NCBI GenBank assembly: GCA_046726235.1
Contig: JBKPAD010000002.1
Span: 186,001 to 250,000, forward strand
Direction: 5' to 3'
Length of the DNA stretch: 64,000 nt
Source of the DNA: Nitricoxidireducens sp046726235
Lineage (GTDB): Bacteria; Pseudomonadota; Gammaproteobacteria; Burkholderiales; Rhodocyclaceae
Position numbers and translations under genes: made by a program. Numbering within the stretch: position 1 is the first letter of the stretch; every line of letters begins with the position of its first letter. Positions 18,572 to 28,687 of the stretch are shown here, piece by piece. The notes beneath the pieces are model-generated. The model searched no databases and was not told the DNA's origin. It worked only from the letters and a program-made list of their open reading frames with translations.

Positions 18572-19747
18572 TCAGCCGAGGCCGTTCTTGAGGTCCGCCT
18601 CGATGTCGTCGACCGATTCGAGGCCGACGGCGATGCGCAGCAGGCCTTCGGTTATGCCGGCGGCGGCGCGCGCTTCGGCGCTGATGCGGCCGTGGGTGGT
18701 GCTCGCCGGGTGGGTGATGGTCGTTTTGACGTCGCCGAGGTTGGCGGTGATCGAGAGCAGCTTGCAATTGTCGACGACGCGCCATGCCTCGGCGCGGCCG
18801 CCCTTTACTTCGAACGACACGATGGCGCCGCCGGCGGACTGCTGGCGCATCGCCAGCGCATGCTGCGGATGCGACGGCAGGCCCGGATAGAAGACGCGCG
18901 CGACCTGCGGATGCGCTTCGAGGCGGCGCGCCAGTTCGAGCGCGCGCGCCGACTGCGCTTCCATGCGGATCGCCAGTGTCTCGAGGCCCTTGAGGATGAC
19001 CCAGGCGTTGAACGGCGACAGCGTCGGGCCGGCGGTGCGCAGGAACTTGAAGACTTCCTCGACCGGCGCCTTGGCGCCGCAGACGGCGCCGCCGAGCACA
19101 CGGCCCTGGCCGTCGAGATGCTTGGTGGCGGAGTGGATGACGAGGTCGGCGCCGAGTTCGAGCGGACGCTGCAGCGCCGGGGTGCAGAAGCAGTTGTCGA
19201 CGGCGAGCAGCGCAGCGCCTGCATGTGCGACCTCGGCGACGGCAGCGATGTCGACGATCTCGGTCAGAGGATTCGACGGCGTCTCGACGAAGACGAGCTT
19301 CGTCGTCGGACGCATCGCGGCGCGGTAGGCGTCCGGGTTGGTCGCCTCGACCAGCGTGGTTTCGATGCCGAAGCGGGAAAGGATGTTGCCGAACAGCTGA
19401 AGCGTAGCGCCGAAGATGCTGCGCGAGGCGACAATGTGGTCGCCGGCCTTGAGCAGCGCCATCACCGTCGACATGATCGCCGCCATGCCGCTGGCGGTAG
19501 CAATGCAGGCCTCGGCGCCCTCGAGCGCGGCGAGGCGCTGCTGCAGCGTCGTCACCGTCGGGTTGGTGAAGCGCGCGTAGACGTTGCCCTCCTCCTCGCC
19601 CGAGAAGCGCGCCGCGGCCTGCGCGGCGCTCTTGAAGACGAAGCTCGAGGTCAGGAACAGCGCTTCGGAATGCTCGCCGAACTGGCTGCGCTCCTGCCCG
19701 GCACGGACGGCCAGGGTATCGAAGTCGAAGTCCGGCGCGTCCTTCAT
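18572..19747 (-). CDS. metZ: O-succinylhomoserine sulfhydrylase
   Basis: A 391-residue PLP enzyme of the Cys/Met metabolism family. It converts O-succinylhomoserine and sulfide into homocysteine for methionine synthesis. The PLP-lysine segment is IHSATKHLDGQGRVLGG. Other hallmarks are ATASGMAAI (phosphate cup), ETPSNPL and VDNCFCTP. The size and the opening with DTLAVRAGQERSQFGEHSEA fit MetZ rather than cystathionine synthase. It is the last gene of the purF-cvpA block, seven bases after purF, an arrangement widely shared in proteobacteria and supporting MetZ. Confidence 0.93.
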   Translation of the reverse strand: MKDAPDFDFDTLAVRAGQERSQFGEHSEALFLTSSFVFKSAAQAAARFSGEEEGNVYARFTNPTVTTLQQRLAALEGAEACIATASGMAAIMSTVMALLKAGDHIVASRSIFGATLQLFGNILSRFGIETTLVEATNPDAYRAAMRPTTKLVFVETPSNPLTEIVDIAAVAEVAHAGAALLAVDNCFCTPALQRPLELGADLVIHSATKHLDGQGRVLGGAVCGAKAPVEEVFKFLRTAGPTLSPFNAWVILKGLETLAIRMEAQSARALELARRLEAHPQVARVFYPGLPSHPQHALAMRQQSAGGAIVSFEVKGGRAEAWRVVDNCKLLSITANLGDVKTTITHPASTTHGRISAEARAAAGITEGLLRIAVGLESVDDIEADLKNGLG

Positions 19748-19754
19748 GCCGTCG

Positions 19755-21275
19755 TCAGGCGACGAGGTTGAGGTCGAGCTGCCCTGCCTCGCCGTCGTCC
19801 TGCGCGGCGGCCTTGGCCTTGCCGCGCGCGGCCTCGATGTTTTCGAGATAGGCGGGCGTGACGTCGCCGGTGATGTACTGGCCGTCGAAGCACGAGGTCT
19901 CGAACTGGGTGATCGCGGGATTGACGGCGCGCACCGCGGATTTCAGCGCATCGAGGTCCTGGTAGACGAGCGCATCGGCACCGATCTCGCGGCGGATCTC
20001 CTCGTCGTTGCGGAAGGCCGCGATCAGCTCGCCGCGCGTCGGCATGTCGATGCCGTAGACGTTGGCGAAGCGCACCGGCGGGCTCGCCGAGGCGAAGAAC
20101 ACCTTGGTGGCGCCAGCCTCGCGCGCCATCATGATGATCTCGCGGCTGGTAGTGCCGCGCACGATCGAGTCGTCGACCAGCAGCACGTTCTTGCCGCGGA
20201 ACTCCTGGGCGATGGCGTTGAGCTTCTGCCGCACGGACTTCCGGCGCGAGGCCTGGCCCGGCATGATGAAGGTGCGGCCGATGTAGCGGTTCTTGACGAA
20301 GCCCTCGCGGTACGGCACGCCCAGGCGCAGGGCGAGATCCATCGCGGCGTGGCGGCTCGAATCCGGGATCGGGATCACGGCGTCGATCTTCAGGTGCGGC
20401 ATGGTGTGGCGGATCTTCTCGGCCAGCAGCTCGCCCATCTTGACGCGCGCCTCGTAGACCGAAATGCCGTCCATCAGCGAATCCGGGCGGGCGAGGTAGA
20501 CGAACTCGAACATGCACGGCGCGTGCATCGTGCGTTCGGCGCACTGGCGGCTCTGGAAGCGGCCATGCACGTCGATCAGCACCGCTTCGCCCGGCTCGAC
20601 GTCGCGCAGGATCTTGAAGCCGAGCGTGTCGATGGCGACGCTCTCGGACGAGACCAGGTATTCCATGCCGTTCGGCGTCTCGTTGCGGCCGATGACCAGC
20701 GGGCGGATGCCGTAAGGGTCGCGGAAGGCGAGCAATCCGTAGCCGGCGATCATGGCGACCACGGCGTAGGCGCCGCGCACGCGGCGATGCACGCCGGCGA
20801 CGGCCTTGAAGATCGTTTCCGGATCGACCTGGTAGCGGTTCTGCGAGGCCGCCTGCAGCTCGTGCGCGAGCACGTTGAGCAGCACTTCGGAATCCGAGTT
20901 GGTGTTCATGTGCCGCAGGTCCTGCAGGAACATGTCCTGGCGGAGCTGGTCGGCGTTGGTCAGGTTGCCGTTGTGCGCGAGCATCAGGCCGAACGGCGAA
21001 TTGACGTAGAAGGGCTGGGCCTCGGCGGCGTTGTAGGCCGAGCCGGCGGTCGGATAGCGGCAGTGTCCGATGCCCCAGTTGCCGACCAGGCTGCGCATGT
21101 TGCGCGTGCGGAACACGTCGCGCACCAGGCCGGGGCCCTTGTGCATGTGGAACAGCCCCGACTCCGCCGTGGCGATGCCCGCCGCGTCCTGCCCGCGGTG
21201 CTGGAGCACCTGGAGCCCGTCGTAGAGCAACTGGTTTACCGGTGTGGTCGCGACCACGCCCAAGATGCCGCACAT
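19755..21275 (-). CDS. purF: Amidophosphoribosyltransferase
   Basis: A 506-residue enzyme for the first committed step of purine synthesis: PRPP plus glutamine to phosphoribosylamine. It begins MCGILGVV, so Cys2 becomes the N-terminal glutaminase nucleophile after Met removal. The glutaminase domain shows RGQDAAGI, GHCRYPTAG and HNGNLTN. The phosphoribosyltransferase domain shows the PRPP loop VLLVDDSIVRGTTSREI. There is no extended propeptide and no C-terminal iron-sulfur cysteine set like the Bacillus form, so it is the E. coli type. It follows cvpA by seven bases. Confidence 0.97.
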   Translation of the reverse strand: MCGILGVVATTPVNQLLYDGLQVLQHRGQDAAGIATAESGLFHMHKGPGLVRDVFRTRNMRSLVGNWGIGHCRYPTAGSAYNAAEAQPFYVNSPFGLMLAHNGNLTNADQLRQDMFLQDLRHMNTNSDSEVLLNVLAHELQAASQNRYQVDPETIFKAVAGVHRRVRGAYAVVAMIAGYGLLAFRDPYGIRPLVIGRNETPNGMEYLVSSESVAIDTLGFKILRDVEPGEAVLIDVHGRFQSRQCAERTMHAPCMFEFVYLARPDSLMDGISVYEARVKMGELLAEKIRHTMPHLKIDAVIPIPDSSRHAAMDLALRLGVPYREGFVKNRYIGRTFIMPGQASRRKSVRQKLNAIAQEFRGKNVLLVDDSIVRGTTSREIIMMAREAGATKVFFASASPPVRFANVYGIDMPTRGELIAAFRNDEEIRREIGADALVYQDLDALKSAVRAVNPAITQFETSCFDGQYITGDVTPAYLENIEAARGKAKAAAQDDGEAGQLDLNLVA

Positions 21276-21282
21276 GTCTCGT

Positions 21283-21774
21283 CTACCTGTAACGAATACG
21301 CTTTGCCACGTCGGACGGCAGCCACGGCTTCGCCGCGACCACCGCAGTTTCCAGCGGCGGCGCGAGGATCGCCTCGCGCCACCATTTTTCCTTCGGCATC
21401 GACGTCATGCCGGCAAGCATCACGCCGGCCAGCACGATCGCGACGCCGCGCGCCACGCCGAACACGCTGCCGAGCAGGCGGTCCAGCAATCCCAGTCCCA
21501 CCGCCCGCAACAGCATCGACAACAGCAGCCGCGCAGCGCTGAACAGCAGCAGCACGGCGACGAACACCGCCGCGTAGCCCGCTGCCGTAGCGATCGCCGG
21601 ATCGGCGATCCAGCGCGTCAGCATCGTTCCGGCATCGTTGCCGAACTGGCGCGCCGCGAAGAACGCTGCCACCCATGCCGCCAGTGCCAGTATCTCGCTG
21701 ACCACGCCGCGCCAGACCCCCAGCAGCGACGATGCGGCGACCACCGCCAATGCCACCCAGTCGAAAACCGTCAC
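21283..21774 (-). CDS. cvpA: CvpA family membrane protein
   Basis: A 163-residue inner-membrane protein with four hydrophobic spans. It opens with FDWVALAVVAASSLLGVWRG, the typical CvpA start, and its signature DRLLGSVFGVARGVAIV is present. CvpA is needed for colicin V production in E. coli and more broadly for envelope integrity; the biochemical role is not established. It lies directly upstream of purF, the classic cvpA-purF order, and five bases after the SPOR-domain gene. Confidence 0.93.
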   Translation of the reverse strand: MTVFDWVALAVVAASSLLGVWRGVVSEILALAAWVAAFFAARQFGNDAGTMLTRWIADPAIATAAGYAAVFVAVLLLFSAARLLLSMLLRAVGLGLLDRLLGSVFGVARGVAIVLAGVMLAGMTSMPKEKWWREAILAPPLETAVVAAKPWLPSDVAKRIRYR

Positions 21775-21778
21775 TATG

Positions 21779-22501
21779 CTACTTCGGCGCTATCGGTCCG
21801 TCGACGCCGATGACCTTGACCTTGACCTTCGCCTTCTCCGCCGCTTCCTTGCTCGGGAACGGGCCGGCGCGCACGCGCGTCCGCGGCCCCTGCGGCGAAT
21901 CGAGTTTCTCGGTATAGGCCGGCACGCCCATGCCCTTGAGCTTGGAGAGCAGCAGCTTGACGTTGCCGGCTTCCTTGTAGGCGCCGAGCTGGATCACCCA
22001 TTGTTCGGCGCCGGCCGCCTCGGCGGGCTTGGCTTCCGGCGCCTTTTCGGCGGCCTTGGCGTCGGCAGGCTTTTCCGCCGGCTTGGCGGCGGGCTTCTCG
22101 ACGACCTTCTCGGCAGGCTTGTCCACCGGCTTCTCGGCCGGCTTTTCCGCAAGCTTCGCTTCGACAGCGGGCTTCGGCGCCGGCGGGGCGACTTCCGCCT
22201 TGGCTTCGGGCTTGGGAGCCGGGCTGGGCGCGGCCTCGGCCTTCGGCTCCACCGACGCGACGGGCGGCAGCGGCGTCGCTGCGGGCTTGGCGGGAAGGAT
22301 CTTGGAGGCGAAGCCGGCGTTGCCGTCCTGGCTCGGGATGCGCACCTGGATGTCCTGGTTGGCCGGGCGCGGCTCGTGGTCCATGACCATCGGCAGCACC
22401 ACCGCCGCGAGCAGGACAAGTGCCGACGCGCCGACGAGGCGCCGCCGTGCGCGCTTTTTCAGGTCTGGCTGCTCGTCGATTGACGTTTCGCTGTCTGCCA
22501 T
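21779..22501 (-). CDS. SPOR-domain cell division protein (DedD-like)
   Basis: A 240-residue protein with a short cytosolic N terminus, one membrane span at about residues 23-42, and a long Ala/Pro/Lys/Glu-rich linker with repeated KPAEK units. The C-terminal SPOR domain (about 163-240) contains WVIQLGAYKEAGNVKLLLSKL and TRVRAGPFPSKEAAEKA. SPOR domains bind denuded peptidoglycan at division sites. The folC-SPOR-cvpA order is the dedD position in E. coli, so a DedD-type role in septation is likely. The low-complexity linker varies freely and says nothing about function. Confidence 0.88.
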   Translation of the reverse strand: MADSETSIDEQPDLKKRARRRLVGASALVLLAAVVLPMVMDHEPRPANQDIQVRIPSQDGNAGFASKILPAKPAATPLPPVASVEPKAEAAPSPAPKPEAKAEVAPPAPKPAVEAKLAEKPAEKPVDKPAEKVVEKPAAKPAEKPADAKAAEKAPEAKPAEAAGAEQWVIQLGAYKEAGNVKLLLSKLKGMGVPAYTEKLDSPQGPRTRVRAGPFPSKEAAEKAKVKVKVIGVDGPIAPK

Positions 22502-22506
22502 TCGTG

Positions 22507-23769
22507 TTACGCCTTGCGCCCCAGGAGACGCATCGCGTCGGCCACCGTCAGGAACGATCCGAAGGCCAGAATTCTATCAGTTTCGCCCGCGTTATCCCGT
22601 GCGTGGGAAAGGGCATCGGCCGTGCTGGCGAACGGCCGGACGGGCGTCGCGATGCCCTCTGCGGCGAGCACGGCGGCGATCTCCTCGGCCGTGGCGGCGC
22701 GCGGCCCGTCGAGCGTCACCGGCAGCCAGCGGTCGACGCGGTGCTTGACGGCGCGCACGACGCCGGCAATGTCCTTGTCGCGCATGACGCCGAAGACCGC
22801 CCACGTCGTCGGATGGAAAGCCATGCTGCCGAGGTTGTCTGCCAACACGGCCGCGGCCTGCGGATTGTGGGCGACGTCGAGCACGATGGTCGGCCGGCCC
22901 GGCAGCACCTGGAAGCGCCCGGCCAGTTCGACTTCCAGCAGGCCGCTGCGGACGTCGGCCATCGCCACCGGCAGGCGCTCGCGCAACGCGTCGAGCGCCG
23001 CCAGCACGCAGGCAGCGTTATCCACCTGGCGCGGCCCGCGCAGCGCCGGCCAGGCCAGGCCGCTGCGGCGCCCTCCCCGTCCCCAGTATTGCCACTGGCC
23101 GTCCTGGCGCACCGGCCCGAAGTCACGGCCGATCAATTGCAGGTCGGCGCCGATCGCATGCGCATGCTCGACCAGCCGGCGCGGCGGATCGGGGTCGCCG
23201 CAGATCGCAGCGCGGTGCGCGCGGAAGATGCCCGCCTTCTCGTAGCCGATGTCCTCGCGCGTCGGGCCGAGGTAGTCCATGTGGTCGAGGTCGACGCCGG
23301 TGACGATGGCGCAGTCGGCATCGTAGACGTTGGTTGCATCGAGGCGGCCGCCAAGCCCGACCTCAAGGACCACGCAGTCGAGGTGCTCGGCGGCGAACAC
23401 CTCCCATGCCGCCAGCGTGCCGTACTCGAAGTAGGTCAGCGGCACCTCGCCGCGCGCCTGCTCGACGCGCTCGAAGCCGTCGCACAGCGCCGCGTCGGTG
23501 GCCGCCATGCCGTCGATGCGCACGCGCTCGTTGTAGTCCAGCAGGTGCGGCGAGGTGTAGAGGCCGACACGATAGCCGGCCTTGAGCAGGATGCGTTCGA
23601 GCATGGCGCAGGTCGAGCCCTTGCCGTTGGTGCCGCCGACGATGACCAGCGGACAGGTCTGCGCCTGGCCGAGTGCTACGCTGACGATGCGGACGCGGTC
23701 CAGCCCGAGCGCGATGGGCCGGTCATGCTGGCGCTCGATGTGCGCCAGCCACTCCTGCTGGGATCTCAC
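22507..23769 (-). CDS. folC: Bifunctional folylpolyglutamate / dihydrofolate synthase
   Basis: A 420-residue Mur-ligase-like enzyme that joins glutamate to dihydropteroate and extends folate polyglutamates. The P-loop is GGTNGKGSTCAMLE. VGLYTSPHLLDYNERVRI, LEVGLGGRLDATNV and GVDLDHMDYLG are further family motifs, with VLDVAHNPQAA in the C-terminal domain. The start is GTG at 23769, overlapping the accD TGA as GTGA, so it is translationally coupled. The accD-folC-SPOR-cvpA-purF string matches the enterobacterial and betaproteobacterial order. Confidence 0.95.
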   Translation of the reverse strand: MRSQQEWLAHIERQHDRPIALGLDRVRIVSVALGQAQTCPLVIVGGTNGKGSTCAMLERILLKAGYRVGLYTSPHLLDYNERVRIDGMAATDAALCDGFERVEQARGEVPLTYFEYGTLAAWEVFAAEHLDCVVLEVGLGGRLDATNVYDADCAIVTGVDLDHMDYLGPTREDIGYEKAGIFRAHRAAICGDPDPPRRLVEHAHAIGADLQLIGRDFGPVRQDGQWQYWGRGGRRSGLAWPALRGPRQVDNAACVLAALDALRERLPVAMADVRSGLLEVELAGRFQVLPGRPTIVLDVAHNPQAAAVLADNLGSMAFHPTTWAVFGVMRDKDIAGVVRAVKHRVDRWLPVTLDGPRAATAEEIAAVLAAEGIATPVRPFASTADALSHARDNAGETDRILAFGSFLTVADAMRLLGRKA

Positions 23770-24629
23770 TGAACGGCGGGAACCCGCTGCAGCAGGGTGA
23801 TCAGCGAAGCGAGGCGGTCACGCAGTTGGCGGCGGTCGACGATCATGTCGATCGCGCCCTTCTCGAGCAGGAATTCGGCGCGCTGGAAGCCGGCCGGCAG
23901 CGTCTCGCGCACCGTCTGCTCGATGACGCGCGGGCCGGCGAAGCCGATCAGCGCGCCCGGCTCGGCGATGACGACGTCGCCCATGAAGGCGAAGCTCGCC
24001 GAAACGCCGCCCATGGTCGGGTCGGTCAGCAGCGTGATGAAGGGCAGCTGGTTGCGGCCGAGCTGGGTGACGGCCGCCGTGGTCTTGGCCATCTGCATCA
24101 GCGAGAACAGGCCTTCCTGCATGCGCGCGCCGCCGGTGGCGGTGATGCAGATGAAGGGCAGTTGCTGCTCGATGGCGGCCTTGACGCCGCGCACGAAGCG
24201 CTCGCCGACGACCGAGCCCATCGAGCCGCCGAGGAATTCGAACTCGAAGCAGGCGACGACGACCTGCACCGTCTTGATCGAACCCTGCATGACGACCATC
24301 GCGTCCGCTTCGGACGTGTCGTCGTTGGCGGCGGCGAGGCGATCAAGGTAGCGCCGGCTGTCCTTGAACTTCAGCGGATCGACGGGGATCACCTCGGCAC
24401 CGATCTCGTAGCGCCCCTCGGGATCGAGCAGCAGGTCGAGCCGCGCGCGGGCGCGGATGCGATGGTGGTGGTTGCACTTCGGACAGACGTTCTGGTTGTT
24501 CTCGAGGTCGGTGGCATAGAGCACGGCCTCGCAGGCCGGACACTTGGTCCACAGGCCTTCCGGAATCGACTTCTTGACGCCTTCCGAGCGCTTGATTTTC
24601 GGGGGCAGCAGTTTCTGCAACCAGCTCAT
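23766..24629 (-). CDS. accD: Acetyl-CoA carboxylase carboxyltransferase subunit beta
   Basis: A 287-residue subunit that, with AccA, transfers the carboxyl group from biotin to acetyl-CoA, forming malonyl-CoA. A four-cysteine zinc ribbon is visible at Cys30, Cys33, Cys49 and Cys52 (CPAC and CPKC). The crotonase-like core shows GSMGSVVGERF, TATGGARMQEG, LTDPTMGGVSASFA and GFAGPRVIEQT. The ATG overlaps the trpA stop as ATGA. The extended upstream reading frame is just trpA sequence in another frame. Confidence 0.97.
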   Translation of the reverse strand: MSWLQKLLPPKIKRSEGVKKSIPEGLWTKCPACEAVLYATDLENNQNVCPKCNHHHRIRARARLDLLLDPEGRYEIGAEVIPVDPLKFKDSRRYLDRLAAANDDTSEADAMVVMQGSIKTVQVVVACFEFEFLGGSMGSVVGERFVRGVKAAIEQQLPFICITATGGARMQEGLFSLMQMAKTTAAVTQLGRNQLPFITLLTDPTMGGVSASFAFMGDVVIAEPGALIGFAGPRVIEQTVRETLPAGFQRAEFLLEKGAIDMIVDRRQLRDRLASLITLLQRVPAVQ

Positions 24630-25434
24630 GACTGCACTCCTTGGTCCATTGCCGTACGCACGCCGCGCAGGAACGCGGTCACGCGTTCGACGGCGGCTTC
24701 GCGCGGCGAGTTCTCGATTTCCTCGATGATGCGGCTGCCGATCACCACGGCGTCGGCGACGCTGGCGATGCGCGCCGCGGCGGCGCCGTCGCGGATGCCG
24801 AAGCCGACGCCGACCGGCATGCCGACCTTTTCGCGGATCGCCGGGATGCGCGCGGTGACGGCGCCGAGGTCCAGCGTCGCGGCGCCGGTAACGCCCTTCA
24901 GCGAGACGTAGTAGATGTAGCCGCTGCCGATGCGCGCGACTTCCGCGAAGCGCTCCTCGCTCGAGGTCGGCGCCAGCAGGAAGATCGGATCGATCTGCGC
25001 CGCCTTCAGCGTGGCCGCGAACTCGGCGCACTCCTCGGGCGGGTAATCGACGGTCAGCACGCCGTCGACACCGGCGGCCTGCGCGTCACGCGCGAAGGCG
25101 TCGACGCCGTAGGCCTCGACCGGATTGGCGTAGCCCATCAGCACGACCGGCGTCGCCGCGTCCTGCTTGCGAAACTCGGCGACCATGCCGAGGACGATGC
25201 GCAAGGACACGCCGTAGGACAAGGCGCGCTCGGAGGCGCGCTGGATCGTCGGGCCGTCGGCCATCGGATCGGAGAACGGCACGCCGAGCTCGATGATGTC
25301 GGCGCCGCCGGCCACCAGTCCGTGCATCAGCGCGACCGTCATGCCGGGGTCGGGATCGCCGGCGGTGATGAAGGGAATCAGGGCCTTGCGGCCGGTGCTC
25401 GAAAGGCCCGCGAAGGCGGCTTGGATGCGCGACA

Positions 25435-25435
<1 letters not shown>
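24626..25435 (-). CDS. trpA: Tryptophan synthase alpha chain
   Basis: A 269-residue TIM-barrel subunit that cleaves indole-3-glycerol phosphate and channels indole to TrpB. The catalytic glutamate and aspartate lie in ADIIELGVPFSDPMADGP, and the phosphate-binding end shows GVGFGIRDG and VIGSRII. The start ATG shares one base with the trpB stop (TGATG), typical of tight coupling that helps keep subunits equimolar. Its stop overlaps accD by four bases. Confidence 0.97.
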
Positions 25436-26629
<1,194 letters not shown>

Positions 26630-26646
<17 letters not shown>

Positions 26647-27256
26647 CTTTCACGGCTGCCACGAAGGCATGAATTTTTTCGGCGTCCTTGATGCCCTTGG
26701 CGGCTTCGACGCCGCTGCTGACATCGACGGCCCAGGGCCGCAGTCCTGCAATCGCCGCGCCGACGTTGGCGGCATCGAGGCCGCCGGACAGGATCATCGG
26801 CAACGGCAGCGACGGCGGAATCAGCGACCAGTCGAACCGCTGACCTGCGCCACCGTAGCCTTCGACGAAGGCATCGAGCAGCAACGCCTGCGCCCCGGCG
26901 AAACGGCGCGCGAATTCTAGCAGATCGAGTCCCGGCCTCACCCGCGCCGCCTTGACCCAGGGCCGGTCGAACTGGGCGCAGTAATCGGGCTCCTCTTCGC
27001 CGTGGAACTGCAGCAGGTCGAGCGGCACCGCGGCCAGCGTGGCGCGCACCTCTTCCGGCGCCGAGTTCACGAACAGGCCCACGCGCGTGACGAAGGGCGG
27101 CACCGCCTCGGCCAGCGCGCGGGCGCGGTCGGAAGCGAGGAAGCGCGGGCTGGGCGGATAGAAGACGAAACCGAGGGCATCGGCACCGGCGGCCAGAGCC
27201 GCCTGCAGGTCCTGTTCGCGGGTGATGCCGCAGATCTTGATGCGCGTTCTGCTCAT
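26630..27256 (-). CDS. trpF: Phosphoribosylanthranilate isomerase
   Basis: A 208-residue TIM-barrel enzyme performing the Amadori rearrangement of phosphoribosylanthranilate. The general base cysteine is in RIKICGITREQDL near the N terminus, and the acid aspartate in LLDAFVEGYGG. The phosphate site is ILSGGLDAANV and VDVSSGVE. It overlaps truA by four bases upstream and trpB by 17 bases downstream, giving the truA-trpF-trpB-trpA order seen across betaproteobacteria and pseudomonads. Confidence 0.96.
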
Positions 27257-28056
27257 GGGGCCGGGGACGAAATGCCGGGAGGCAGGATCATAAGGCCGGC
27301 AGCGGGCAACTGCCAGCGAGAGTCATATTCGACGCCGGCGAAGTAAAGGCCCGCCGCGTCGAAGGTGGGCGCCGCGCGCGCCCGGTCGCGCCCGGCGAGC
27401 AGTTCGGCCAGCCATGCCGGCGGATGCTTGCCCTTGCCGACATAAACGAGGCTGCCGACGAGGTTGCGGATCATGTGATGCAGGAATGCGTTCGCATGGA
27501 AATCGAAGACGATGCAGTCGCCGTCCGCCGAAATGTCGGCGCGATAGAGATGCTTGACCGGGGATTTAGCTTGGCACTCTGCGGCGCGAAAGGCCGAGAA
27601 GTCGTGCTCGCCGATCAGACAGGCCGCCGCCGTGCGCATCGCCGCGACATCGAGCGGCTGGTGGAACCAGCCGACGCGACCGGCCAGCAAGGCCGGCCGG
27701 ACGGCGCGGTTCAGCAGCACGTAGCGATAGGCGCGCGAGCGCGCGGCGAAGCGCGCGTGGAAGTCGGCATCGACCTCGCGCGCCCAGCAGACGGCGACCT
27801 GCGGCGGCAGGTGGGCATTCACGCCGCGCACCCAGGCGCTCAACGGACGCACCGCCTCGGTATCGAAGTGCACCACCTGCGCCAGGGCATGCACGCCGGC
27901 GTCGGTGCGGCCGGCGCAGACGACGCGCAGCGGATGGGCGGCAACCTGCGCCAGCGCCTTTTCGAGCGCGTCCTGCACGCTGCTGCCCTCCGCCTGGGAC
28001 TGCCAGCCGCAGAACGGGGAACCGTCATACTCGATGCCGAGCGCGATCCTCACCAT
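27253..28056 (-). CDS. truA: tRNA pseudouridine(38-40) synthase
   Basis: A 267-residue enzyme that makes pseudouridine at positions 38-40 of the tRNA anticodon arm. The catalytic Asp52 lies in CAGRTDAGVHAL. The opening RIALGIEYDGSPFCGWQ and the late RNLVGSLVYVGKG are diagnostic. Its end overlaps the trpF start by four bases and its start overlaps the upstream membrane-protein gene by seven, so it lies within the long operon. Confidence 0.96.
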   Translation of the reverse strand: MVRIALGIEYDGSPFCGWQSQAEGSSVQDALEKALAQVAAHPLRVVCAGRTDAGVHALAQVVHFDTEAVRPLSAWVRGVNAHLPPQVAVCWAREVDADFHARFAARSRAYRYVLLNRAVRPALLAGRVGWFHQPLDVAAMRTAAACLIGEHDFSAFRAAECQAKSPVKHLYRADISADGDCIVFDFHANAFLHHMIRNLVGSLVYVGKGKHPPAWLAELLAGRDRARAAPTFDAAGLYFAGVEYDSRWQLPAAGLMILPPGISSPAP

Positions 28057-28640
28057 GCGAGGGCTCCCCCGGCAAGCGCCATCGCCGCCCAGGCGAGCCA
28101 GTCGGGCCAGCCGAAACGGCGCACGGCCAGCGTCAGGCGGTCCGGCCCGCTGTGGTCCTCATCGAGCCAGTGCCGCCAGCCGGCTTTCGCGTCGCGGCCC
28201 TCGATGTACTCGATGACCAGCATCACGCGCACGGCGATGCGCTCGCGCAGGGCCTCGCTGCGGGTAAGACCGAGCAGCGCATGCAGGCCGGTCAGGAGGC
28301 CGGCGGTCTGCAGCCGCTCATGCAGCAGCGCCAGCGTCGCCAGCAGGATGACCAGACGCGAGAGATGCTCGGCGGCGAGCAGCAGGCCATCCTGCGTCAG
28401 GCCGATGCGGCCCGGCCAGCCGGGTACGGAAAGGCCCGGCGTGGCGAAGGCGAACAGCAGCGCGACCGAGAGCAGCAGCCAGCGCGAGCGCCGCAGCAGC
28501 ACGATGGAGCGCCGCCGTGCGAGGGCGAGCGATGCGGCCAGCGCCGCGCCCATGGTTGCCAGCGCCGCAGTCAGCGGCAGCAGCGGGAGGGCGAACGCGA
28601 ACCCTGCCCAGGCGATGAGCAGGGTGGCGGGATGAAGCAT
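28050..28640 (-). CDS. Putative membrane protein resembling EcfT/CbiQ
   Basis: A 196-residue membrane protein from the ATG giving MLHPATLLIAW. An in-frame ATG 14 codons earlier, at 28682, is also possible, and neither has a convincing ribosome site. About four hydrophobic spans are visible. LHPATLL at the start, then RRSRWLLLSVALLFAFATPG, then LTQDGLLLAAEHLSRLVILL, follow the layout of EcfT/CbiQ transmembrane subunits of vitamin or metal importers. No ECF ATPases or substrate subunit are nearby, so transport is unproven. It sits between fimV and truA, where betaproteobacteria often carry a poorly characterised membrane gene. Confidence 0.5.
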   Translation of the reverse strand: MLHPATLLIAWAGFAFALPLLPLTAALATMGAALAASLALARRRSIVLLRRSRWLLLSVALLFAFATPGLSVPGWPGRIGLTQDGLLLAAEHLSRLVILLATLALLHERLQTAGLLTGLHALLGLTRSEALRERIAVRVMLVIEYIEGRDAKAGWRHWLDEDHSGPDRLTLAVRRFGWPDWLAWAAMALAGGALAW

Positions 28641-28687
28641 GGGAGCGGATAGGCCGCGCCGCCTGACGGCAGCCGCGGCCATTCAGG